The notes beneath the pieces are model-generated. The model was not told where the DNA came from and ran no database searches. It saw nothing but the letters and a program-made list of their open reading frames with translations. The position numbers and the translations under genes were made by a program. DNA of 5,150 nucleotides from Acetobacteraceae bacterium (GTDB taxonomy: Bacteria > Pseudomonadota > Alphaproteobacteria > Acetobacterales > Acetobacteraceae): the NCBI GenBank assembly GCA_947476855.1, contig CANJSR010000367.1, forward strand, positions 1 to 5,150. Direction: 5' to 3'. How positions within the stretch are numbered: position 1 is the first letter of the stretch; every line of letters starts with the position of its first letter. Below are positions 1-5,150 of the stretch, in pieces.

Positions 1-147
1 AACGGATATGCGGGATTGAGACGTCGCGGCGGCACCGACCGCTCGCATGGCGGGCATCCGCCGCCCCGGGCCACGGCGCCCGCGGTTGCGGGAGCGAATT
101 GATATCCGCTCTTGACCCGGCTCGGTCTGAATTGGCACGCAGGCGGC

Positions 148-975
148 ATGCGGTACCTTGCCCGACCCCGTCTCCCTGGCCTGATACCAGCCGCCGTGCT
201 CGCCGTTGGGGTGGCGCTCGCGGGCGCCGCTCAGCCGGCCTGGGGCCAGAGCGGGACGTTATCGGTGCCTGCGGGGCAGTCTCCGTCCGCCAAACCGAAG
301 GCCGAGGCGCCGATGACGCCGCCCGCCGCCGCGCCACGCCAGCCGGTGCATCCCGCCGCGCCTCGGGTGCAGCCACCCGCCCAGCCGGCCAAGCCGACGG
401 CGCAGGCCCAGCCCGCCGGTTCGCCCCCGAAACCCCAGGCGTCGCTGCCCTTGCCGTTACCGCCGCCACCACCGCCGCCCCCCCCGCCGGAAACCGCGGG
501 TGAGCAGCCGGACCAGCCGACCACGGCGGAAGGCGGCCGGCAGCCGGCCGAGGAGGGCGCGAAGCTGCCCCGGTTCGCCTCGCTCAAGTCCGACACCGTC
601 AACCTGCGCGCCGGTCCCGGCACCCGCTACCCGATCCAGTGGGTCTACAACCGGCGCGACCTGCCGGTGGAGATCGAGCGGGAGTTCGAGGTCTGGCGCG
701 CCGTCCGCGATGCCGACGGCGTGCGCGGCTGGGTTCATTCCGCCACGCTGACTGGCCGGCGCACCTTCGTGGTCCAGGGCGCGGACGCGACCGTACGGTC
801 GGACCGCAAGGACACCGCCTCGGCCGTCGCGATCCTGCGCGCCGGCGTCATCGGGCGGCTGCGGGCGTGCGAGGCCGGATCGCCCTGGTGCGAGGTCCGC
901 GTGAGCGGCCACCGCGGCTATCTGCGGCGCGACCAGATCTGGGGCCTGCTGCCGGATGAGGTGGTCAAGCCCTGA
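148..975 (+). CDS. Exported bacterial SH3-domain protein with Pro/Ala-rich linker
   Basis: This encodes 275 residues from the ATG at 148. Residues 1-33 look like a Sec signal peptide: basic start MRYLARPR, hydrophobic core at 11-28, and likely cleavage near AA/QP (28) or AWG/QS (33). Residues 34-140 are a low-complexity Pro/Ala/Gln linker with ten consecutive prolines (105-114). Residues ~143-208 form an SH3-like repeat with the typical VNLRAGPGTRYP motif and a GWVH strand. Residues ~209-268 form a second repeat (ATVRSD, WCEV, GYLRRDQIWG). This matches the SH3_4/COG3807 type. C241 and C248 in the second repeat could form a disulfide after export. Such proteins are thought to bind envelope polymers or proteins, but the ligand is unknown. 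A TTG at 112 would extend the frame by 12 codons, but it would put polar residues before the signal peptide and has no well-placed ribosome site. The site before 148 is also weak (AGGCGG, almost touching the ATG). Family call is firm; exact start moderate. Confidence 0.88.
   Translation: MRYLARPRLPGLIPAAVLAVGVALAGAAQPAWGQSGTLSVPAGQSPSAKPKAEAPMTPPAAAPRQPVHPAAPRVQPPAQPAKPTAQAQPAGSPPKPQASLPLPLPPPPPPPPPPETAGEQPDQPTTAEGGRQPAEEGAKLPRFASLKSDTVNLRAGPGTRYPIQWVYNRRDLPVEIEREFEVWRAVRDADGVRGWVHSATLTGRRTFVVQGADATVRSDRKDTASAVAILRAGVIGRLRACEAGSPWCEVRVSGHRGYLRRDQIWGLLPDEVVKP
460..489 (+). repeat. Ten-proline codon run in the SH3 protein linker
   Basis: Ten consecutive CCN codons (mostly CCG, with CCA and CCC) encode Pro105-Pro114, preceded by a Leu-Pro alternation. 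It sits in the linker between signal peptide and SH3-like repeats. It probably acts as a stiff spacer across the periplasm. By known ribosome biology such a run would stall translation without EF-P. The mixed codons argue against a simple unstable trinucleotide expansion. Confidence 0.9.
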
Positions 976-1048
976 CGGCGCGAAGGTTTACGGCCGGGTT
1001 GGACGGGCCTAGGCTTTCTCCGGGAAAGCGCCGGAGCGCGCGCCAGGT

Positions 1049-1053
1049 GGAGG
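1049..1053 (+). promoter_or_regulatory. Ribosome binding site GGAGG for the 1060 gene
   Basis: GGAGG followed by AAAGCC lies 6 bases before the ATG at 1060 and supports that start. Just upstream, CTCCGG (1018-1023) and CCGGAG (1031-1036) can pair around a 7-base loop. The 5' leader may therefore carry a small hairpin, but there is no T-run to make it a terminator. Confidence 0.8.
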
Positions 1054-1059
1054 AAAGCC

Positions 1060-2604
1060 ATGCTCGTCCAACGCGATACGATCCTGAAGGATAAGGCCGT
1101 CGACCAGTTCATCGACGCGATCCTGAACCACGACCAGGCCAAGACGGCTGATATCTTCTTCAATCTCGTCCGGCGAGAGGGACGGACGTTGGGTGATGCG
1201 CTCAGCGTCGTGACCGCGGCCGAGGCCCCGTTCGTGCAGGTGCCGAACCACATCAACATCCGCGATGGCCAGATCACGCTGATCAACAATGATCATACGA
1301 TCCTGGGCCTGCGGACCTCGACGGCGCTGATGCCGTACCTGCCGGACGAGTACAAGATGCTCGCGATGCTGCAGAGCGTCTGGTACATCCCCGCCGGTCT
1401 GGATATCTGGAACCAGTTGGCGGGCAAGTATCCGGGGCGCTACGCCTCGATGAAGAACATGCACATCCCGCTTGAAGACAAGCGGCCCGTCGTGTGGAAC
1501 GACGACCAGCAGCCGATCGTCGAGAACGGATCGCTGGACGAACGTCTGCATTCCTACATGGTCGCGAACATGAGCGGCGATGTCCGCCGGTCCTACGGTC
1601 TTTTCCTCGGCCTCGCCGGCGAGGAGGCGGCCCGCCCGGCACTGCGCGACACGCTGATGTTCATGGGCCTGATCGACGTGCAGGAAACCATCATCGGCCG
1701 CAAGGCGCGCAACACCGGCCACAAGGCGCTGCGGGCGCGGGCGATCGTTGATCTCGCCGACTACATCGGCTGGGATCGCGCGCATGGCGTGTTCTATACC
1801 GGCGTGCCGGACATGGCCGTGGGGCCGCTGTATTTCTCGGCCTATGACGCCGCCTGCGTGCTGACGGTTGATGAATTCCCGAACGCCGGCAAGGATCTGG
1901 AAAAGACCAACCAGACGCCGCTGTCGCCGCCCGAGGTCGAGGCGATGATCAACCTGCTGATGGCCGGTGAATCGAACGCGGTCTGGGACGCGGTGACGGC
2001 GCATCTCAAGGCCGGGAAGTCGATCCGCAGCCTCGGCGACACGATCGCGGTCGGCGCGGCCGAGATCATCCTGCGCACGACGGTGCCGCGGAAGTTCACC
2101 GACGGGCAGCACGCCTTCGACTATTGCAACACCGCCAACATGTGGATGCGGACCAGCGACAATCCCTACAAGGCGCGCATCCTGTACCTGATGGCGAACT
2201 TCGTGAACGACGCCGCCCGGTCGAACCAGTTGTTCGAGGCACCGGCCGAAGCGGGCGGCTATGACGGGTCGGGTCGTTCGGCGGCCGAGATGTTGAAGGA
2301 TCAGGACGACATCATCCTGTCCTTCGATTTCCCCCGCGCGACGCAGGCCGCGGAGGCGTATCTGCGGACAGGCGCCGACCGGCGGGCCTTCATGGCCGCG
2401 ACGGCGGTCACCGCCTGCAAGTTCCAGGACGATCCGCACAACCAGAAGATCAGCCACTCGACGTTCGAGGAGTATGAGGCCAACACGACCCATCTGCGCG
2501 ACCGGCTGCTGATGGCGACCGTGCGGCAGCTGGCGGGCTGGCCGAAGATGCCGGGCGGGCGCGACTGCCACGCGCGGTATGAGAAGGAATGGCGGCTGAA
2601 CTGA
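1060..2604 (+). CDS. Uncharacterised helical protein resembling the Rieske-associated histidine-rich domain
   Basis: This encodes 514 residues with no signal peptide or membrane segment, so it is probably cytoplasmic. I do not recognise a named function. Predicted content is mostly alpha-helical, with histidines in recurring contexts: H64 (PNHINI), H79 (NNDHTILGL), H221 (GHKALRARAI), H242 (IGWDRAHGVF), H351 (GQHAFDYCNTAN), H460 and H466. The GH-to-IGWDRAH stretch (220-242) and the HAFDYCNTAN motif (351-360) recall, from memory, the long helical part of some Rieske [2Fe-2S] domain proteins of actinobacteria and planctomycetes. No CxH...CxxH Rieske motif exists here; the four cysteines (266, 356, 453, 503) are scattered. 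The protein may be a stand-alone version, and the histidines might bind metal or cofactor, but this is inference. The ORF is intact and well started (GGAGG, 6-base spacing). It lies 84 bases after the SH3 gene and converges on the transporter gene. A questin-oxidase-like relationship is an alternative I could not exclude. Confidence 0.85.
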   Translation: MLVQRDTILKDKAVDQFIDAILNHDQAKTADIFFNLVRREGRTLGDALSVVTAAEAPFVQVPNHINIRDGQITLINNDHTILGLRTSTALMPYLPDEYKMLAMLQSVWYIPAGLDIWNQLAGKYPGRYASMKNMHIPLEDKRPVVWNDDQQPIVENGSLDERLHSYMVANMSGDVRRSYGLFLGLAGEEAARPALRDTLMFMGLIDVQETIIGRKARNTGHKALRARAIVDLADYIGWDRAHGVFYTGVPDMAVGPLYFSAYDAACVLTVDEFPNAGKDLEKTNQTPLSPPEVEAMINLLMAGESNAVWDAVTAHLKAGKSIRSLGDTIAVGAAEIILRTTVPRKFTDGQHAFDYCNTANMWMRTSDNPYKARILYLMANFVNDAARSNQLFEAPAEAGGYDGSGRSAAEMLKDQDDIILSFDFPRATQAAEAYLRTGADRRAFMAATAVTACKFQDDPHNQKISHSTFEEYEANTTHLRDRLLMATVRQLAGWPKMPGGRDCHARYEKEWRLN

Positions 2605-2639
2605 TACGGGCCGGCGTCTGCCCTGACCCCTCGCAACCC

Positions 2640-2669
2640 CGTCATGGTGGCAATTCGGCCACCATGACG
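2640..2669. terminator. Perfect 12-bp hairpin between convergent genes, probable bidirectional terminator
   Basis: CGTCATGGTGGC (2640-2651) and GCCACCATGACG (2658-2669) are exact reverse complements around the loop AATTCG. The element lies 35 bases after the stop of the plus-strand gene and 13 bases beyond the stop of the minus-strand transporter. That is where a shared terminator is expected. No T-run follows on either strand, so classical intrinsic termination is uncertain. The CGTCATGG...CCATGACG ends also resemble dispersed palindromes common between alphaproteobacterial genes, so it may be a REP-like repeat copy. Confidence 0.7.
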
Positions 2670-2682
2670 ACAGGGCGCCCGC

Positions 2683-3909
2683 TCAGATCGTCCGCCACCA
2701 CCGCCAGGTGAGCAGCATCGCCAGCAGCCCGACCACGCCCGTGATCGCCGTTGCCCAGTCCGCGCCGAACGCATCCGCCAGCAGCCCGACCCACAGGAAC
2801 CCGATCGGCGCCGTCCCGATGCATACCGACAGCACGCCCAGGATGCGGGATTTCATTTCGGGCGGCGCCGCGAGATAGACCAACGTCGTCTGCATCGCCG
2901 CGAAGCCTGACTGCGCCATCCCCGTGCAGATCAGCGTCGCACCCGAGATCACCGGATCGGTCATCAGCGCGAACACCGTCACCATCACGGTATAGATCAG
3001 CGTCCCCCAGCAATAGATCCGCCCATACCAGGCGGGTCTCGCCAGGAACGCGAGCAGCGCGGCCCCCAGGAACGCCCCCACGCCATCCATGCTCGCCAGG
3101 ATGCCCACGCCCTCGGGTCCCAGGCCAAGCTGGTCGCGTCCGATCACCGGGATCATGCTGGTGAACGGCCAGGTGAACAGGTTGACGATCACCGTGACCA
3201 GCAACGTGCCCATCAGCCGCGGGTCGCCGCGCACCAGGCGCAATCCCTCGGTGATGCGGGCCAGGGTGGAGCCGGCGGGCCGGGTCTCGGCGTTGCGGTA
3301 GCGGACCGACCAGGCAGCATACAGCGCGCCTACGTACAGCACCACGCTGAACCAGAACGCCCCGGCGATCCCGGCATGGACCAGCAGCAGCCCGGCCAGT
3401 GTCGGGCCGAACATCCGGCTGGCGTTGGAGGCACCGATGTCCAGCGACATCGCGCTGCCCATCCGCTCGGGGCCCACCGAATCCCCGATCATCACCCGCC
3501 GCACCGGGTTGTCGGTCGCCCAGCCCAGGCCGTTGACGAAGCTCGCGACGCCGAGGTGCCAGACTTCCAGGTGTCCGGTCTGCGCCAGCACGCCCAGGAC
3601 CAGGGAAATGCTGCCCATCAGCGCAACGACGGCGATCAGCGTCCAGCGACGCTCGATCCGTTCCGCCCAGGCGCCCAGGAACGCGCCCAGCAGCCCCATC
3701 GGGACCAGGCGCAGCATGGTCATCATCGCGACCAGGAAGGCGGAATCGGTGCGCTCATAGACAAACACCGCCACCGCGATGGTTTCCAGCCACCGCACGA
3801 TGAACACGACCAGCCCGACCGACCACAGCCGCCAGTAATCGGCGTAGCGGGCCGAGAACAGACCGCGCAGCGGGGCTTCGGCCACCGCGGCTTTGACACT
3901 TTCACTCAA
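2683..3909 (-). CDS. Major facilitator superfamily exporter (MFS_3 / EntS-like)
   Basis: This encodes 408 residues from a TTG start at 3909, ending in TGA at 2683-2685. It is an inner-membrane protein with about 12 hydrophobic segments, the normal MFS size, and is probably a proton-coupled exporter. Visible family marks are the loop 2-3 motif A-like GAWAERIERR (79-88), the TDNPVRRVMIGDSVGPERM stretch (132-150), SNASRMFGPTLAGLLL (161-176) and SRILGVLSV...APIGFLWVGLLAD in the C-terminal half. These fit the MFS_3 group, which includes the enterobactin exporter EntS and macrolide-efflux-like proteins; the substrate cannot be read. The ATG at 3936 would add nine residues (MHARGGGCA), but those codons contain the ribosome site GGAGGA, which sits 6 bases before the TTG, so TTG is preferred. 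The gene diverges from the CMD/luciferase-like pair, so it may export a substrate or product of that pathway, or protect against the compound; this is inferred from position only. Confidence 0.9.
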   Translation of the reverse strand: MSESVKAAVAEAPLRGLFSARYADYWRLWSVGLVVFIVRWLETIAVAVFVYERTDSAFLVAMMTMLRLVPMGLLGAFLGAWAERIERRWTLIAVVALMGSISLVLGVLAQTGHLEVWHLGVASFVNGLGWATDNPVRRVMIGDSVGPERMGSAMSLDIGASNASRMFGPTLAGLLLVHAGIAGAFWFSVVLYVGALYAAWSVRYRNAETRPAGSTLARITEGLRLVRGDPRLMGTLLVTVIVNLFTWPFTSMIPVIGRDQLGLGPEGVGILASMDGVGAFLGAALLAFLARPAWYGRIYCWGTLIYTVMVTVFALMTDPVISGATLICTGMAQSGFAAMQTTLVYLAAPPEMKSRILGVLSVCIGTAPIGFLWVGLLADAFGADWATAITGVVGLLAMLLTWRWWRTI

Positions 3910-3915
3910 GGCGCA

Positions 3916-3921
3916 TCCTCC
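3916..3921 (-). promoter_or_regulatory. Ribosome binding site GGAGGA deciding the TTG start of the transporter
   Basis: On the minus strand GGAGGA (3921 to 3916) is followed by six bases, TGCGCC, and then TTG at 3909-3907. This spacing is near ideal. The in-frame ATG at 3936 lies upstream of this site and has no comparable purine run before it. Confidence 0.75.
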
Positions 3922-4014
3922 GCCGCGTGCATGCATCGGCTTGCGCGCCGAGACCAGCCCCGCCGCCGTATTGCAGACGCGCGCCGGACGGGTGACGATG
4001 GCGGGGAATGCGAC

Positions 4015-4020
4015 AGGAGG
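4015..4020 (+). promoter_or_regulatory. Ribosome binding site AGGAGG deciding the 4026 start
   Basis: AGGAGG lies five bases before the ATG at 4026. An in-frame ATG at 4008 would place this site inside the coding sequence (encoding MRQEEA) and has only a poor purine stretch (GGCGGGGA) directly against it. The downstream ATG is therefore the better start. Confidence 0.8.
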
Positions 4021-4025
4021 AAGCG

Positions 4026-4601
4026 ATGGCCGAACGCGTAAAGCTGGTGCCGATCGAGGAAGCGCTGAAGATCGCCGACGCCGCCGAGCTGCAATCGCGC
4101 TTCGGGCGCGGCGGTGCCTTTCGGACGCTGGCGCACAATCCCGACCTGGTGAAGGCGGTCTACGGGCAGTTGCTGACGCTGCTGTTCAAGAACCGCTTCG
4201 ACACCCGCCTGCGGGAACTGATGATCATGCGGATCGGCTGGGTCACCGGCTCTGTTTATGAATGGACGCAGCATTGGCGGGTCGCCACGGAAGCCGGCAT
4301 CCCGGCCGAGGATATCGTGGCCGTCCGCGACTGGCGCAATTCCGACCGGATGACCGCGGCCGACCGCGCCATCCTGACCGCGACGGATGAGTCGCTCGAT
4401 GGCAAGACCATCTCCGACGAGACCTGGGCCGAGGTCACCAAATACGTCACCGACCCGGCCGAACAGGTCGAATTCGTCGTCGCGCTCGGCAATTGGACCC
4501 TGTTCTCGATCCTGCTCCGCAACCTGCGGATCCCGCTGGAGGACGGCATCACCCCCTGGCCGCCCGATGGCGCCGTTCCCCCCGCGGCACGGGAGGGCTG
4601 A
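4026..4601 (+). CDS. Carboxymuconolactone decarboxylase / AhpD-fold protein lacking the redox cysteines
   Basis: This encodes 191 residues, cytoplasmic, in the CMD (PF02627) family. The core is RLRELMIMRIGWVTGSVYEW (61-80), followed by TQHWRVATEAGI. Aligned by eye with AhpD, E64 falls on the proton-relay glutamate and H83 on the histidine after the CxxC, while the two cysteines are replaced by S76 and E79. The whole protein has no cysteine, so it cannot be a thiol peroxidase of the AhpD type. The C-terminal part (107-171) carries the usual second helical segment (LTATDESL, EQVEFVVALGNWTLFSILLRNL). Thiol-free members of this kind are common and often sit in catabolic clusters, but few have a proven reaction; ring-lactone decarboxylation or isomerisation, or a structural role, are possible. 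The stop lies three bases before the next start, so the two genes almost surely share one mRNA. The family call is firm, the reaction unknown. Confidence 0.9.
   Translation: MAERVKLVPIEEALKIADAAELQSRFGRGGAFRTLAHNPDLVKAVYGQLLTLLFKNRFDTRLRELMIMRIGWVTGSVYEWTQHWRVATEAGIPAEDIVAVRDWRNSDRMTAADRAILTATDESLDGKTISDETWAEVTKYVTDPAEQVEFVVALGNWTLFSILLRNLRIPLEDGITPWPPDGAVPPAAREG
4591..4597 (+). promoter_or_regulatory. Ribosome binding site GGGAGGG inside the end of the CMD gene
   Basis: GGGAGGG overlaps the last codons of the CMD-fold gene and lies seven bases before the ATG at 4605. The site is within translated sequence and only three bases separate stop and start. Translational coupling of the two genes is therefore likely. 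Confidence 0.75.
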
Positions 4602-4604
4602 GCC

Positions 4605-5150
4605 ATGGCACGCGCGATCGCGGCCGGCGTCGGCCTGATGGAATACCCGTTCGAGACCGCCAAGGGTTTCTGGCGCTGGGTCGATCTGTGTGAGGCCGGC
4701 GGGATCGACTCGATCTGGCAGACCGACCGGCTGATCAGCAAATCCCCGATCCTGGAATGCATGACCGCTCTGGCCGCCATCGCCGGGCGGACCAAGCGGG
4801 TGAAGTTCGGCGTCAACGTCGTCTCGGTCGCCATGCGCGACCCGGTGCTGCTGGCCAAGCAATGCGCGACGATCGACGTGCTGTCGGAAGGCCGGCTGCT
4901 GCCGGGCTTCGGCATCGGCAGCCCGCGGGGGCCGGAATGGACGGCGATGCACCTGAACCCCAAGACGCGCGGGCGCACGACGGATGAGGCGCTGGAGATC
5001 ATCAGCCGCCTCTGGGCCGGCGAAACGCTCGACTACGACGGCAAGCACTTCAAGCTGACCCAGGCCGCGATCTCGCCCGTGCCGGTGCAGCCGGACCTGC
5101 CGATGTGGATCGGTGGCGCGTCGGAGGCGGCGATCGCCCGCACGGCGAAG
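4605..5150 (+). CDS. Luciferase-like (LLM class) flavin-dependent oxidoreductase, 3'-truncated by the window
   Basis: The first 182 residues are present, and the frame is open to the window edge. Full members are usually about 300-400 residues, so roughly half is missing; this is a cut, not a broken gene. Family marks are VLLAKQCATIDVLSEGRLLP (81-100) leading into the glycine-rich GFGIGSPRG (101-109), then RTTDEALEIISRLWAGE (124-140), the YDGKHFKL segment (144-151), and ISPVPVQ...LPMWIGGASEAAIARTA (156-181). These define the bacterial luciferase-like TIM-barrel fold that uses reduced FMN or coenzyme F420 to oxidise or reduce organic substrates. Which cofactor is used cannot be told from this part. 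It is probably cytoplasmic. It is the second gene of a coupled pair with the CMD-fold protein, suggesting both act on the same compound. The start is supported by GGGAGGG at seven bases. Confidence 0.93.
   Translation, partial: MARAIAAGVGLMEYPFETAKGFWRWVDLCEAGGIDSIWQTDRLISKSPILECMTALAAIAGRTKRVKFGVNVVSVAMRDPVLLAKQCATIDVLSEGRLLPGFGIGSPRGPEWTAMHLNPKTRGRTTDEALEIISRLWAGETLDYDGKHFKLTQAAISPVPVQPDLPMWIGGASEAAIARTAK

Larger units (their letters stand above)
3910..4025. promoter_or_regulatory. Divergent intergenic region, expected to carry both promoters
   Basis: These 116 bases separate the start codons of the transporter (minus) and the CMD-fold gene (plus), so promoters for both directions should lie here. 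I found no convincing -35/-10 pair. Symmetric elements that could serve a regulator are the palindrome TGCATGCA (3928-3935) and TCGGC-6-GCCGA (3936-3951). GCGCGCCG occurs twice directly (3943-3950 and 3979-3986). None can be tied to a known regulator, and no regulator gene is in the window. Confidence 0.4.

Noticed and set aside
1..57. Possible start of a divergent minus-strand gene (in-frame ATGs at 57 and 48 reading toward base 1)
   Set aside because: Only about 19 open codons are visible, with no good ribosome site and no recognisable motif. It cannot be told from chance.
79..92. CCCGC-GGTT-GCGGG hairpin upstream of the SH3 gene
   Set aside because: The stem is only 5 bp in GC-rich sequence, no T-run follows and no upstream gene end is established, so a terminator call is not supported.
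111..140. CTTGACC at 111-117 as a -35 promoter element
   Set aside because: No -10-like sequence occurs 16-18 bases downstream; the bases there are GC-rich.
1018..1036. CTCCGG/CCGGAG hairpin as a terminator of the SH3 gene
   Set aside because: The stem is only six pairs, without a T-tract, and it lies close to the next ribosome site. It may be a leader hairpin at most.
1009..2571. 520-codon open frame antisense to the helical-protein gene
   Set aside because: Its translation is Arg/Val/His-rich low-complexity without recognisable motifs and mirrors the codons of the sense gene. Long antisense frames are normal in GC-rich genes, and the sense frame has a good ribosome site and protein-like motifs.
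3376..4041. 221-codon plus-strand frame antisense to the transporter
   Set aside because: The product is His/Gln/Asp/Arg-rich, typical of the complement of a membrane-protein gene, and it overlaps the strongly supported MFS gene.
3906..5048. 380-codon minus-strand frame across the CMD and luciferase-like genes
   Set aside because: It overlaps two clearly recognised genes and the divergent control region, and its product is compositionally biased with no family features.

Overview
The window is GC-rich chromosomal-type DNA. Its genes strongly prefer G or C at the third codon position and have good GGAGG-type ribosome binding sites. Codon use, intergenic style and gene content fit an alphaproteobacterium, perhaps Rhodospirillales/Acetobacteraceae. 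That placement is inferred from overall appearance, since no rRNA or marker gene is present. I see no tRNA, rRNA, CRISPR array, transposase or phage gene.

Layout from left to right. Bases 1-147 hold no supported gene. A plus-strand gene (148-975) encodes an exported protein with a signal peptide, a long Pro/Ala-rich linker and two bacterial SH3-like domains. After an 84-base gap comes a plus-strand gene (1060-2604) for a 514-residue, mostly helical protein without a secure function. Its motifs resemble the helical, histidine-containing region that accompanies Rieske domains in some larger bacterial proteins, but no Rieske cluster motif is present. It ends against a perfect 12-bp hairpin (2640-2669) in the 78-base gap to the convergent gene.

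That convergent gene (minus strand, 3909 to 2683) encodes a 12-helix-type major facilitator superfamily exporter of the MFS_3/EntS-like type, most likely started from a TTG codon. A 116-base gap separates it from a divergent, tightly spaced pair on the plus strand. The first member is a cysteine-free carboxymuconolactone decarboxylase/AhpD-fold protein (4026-4601). The second is a luciferase-like flavin-dependent oxidoreductase (from 4605) that runs off the window edge.

The right half looks like a small catabolic or detoxification locus: a flavin monooxygenase-type enzyme, a CMD-fold partner and a divergent exporter. The substrate cannot be read from the sequence. The SH3 protein is probably an unrelated envelope gene. 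No clearly new system is visible. The most interesting items are the stand-alone Rieske-associated-like helical protein and the thiol-free CMD protein coupled to the luciferase-like enzyme.
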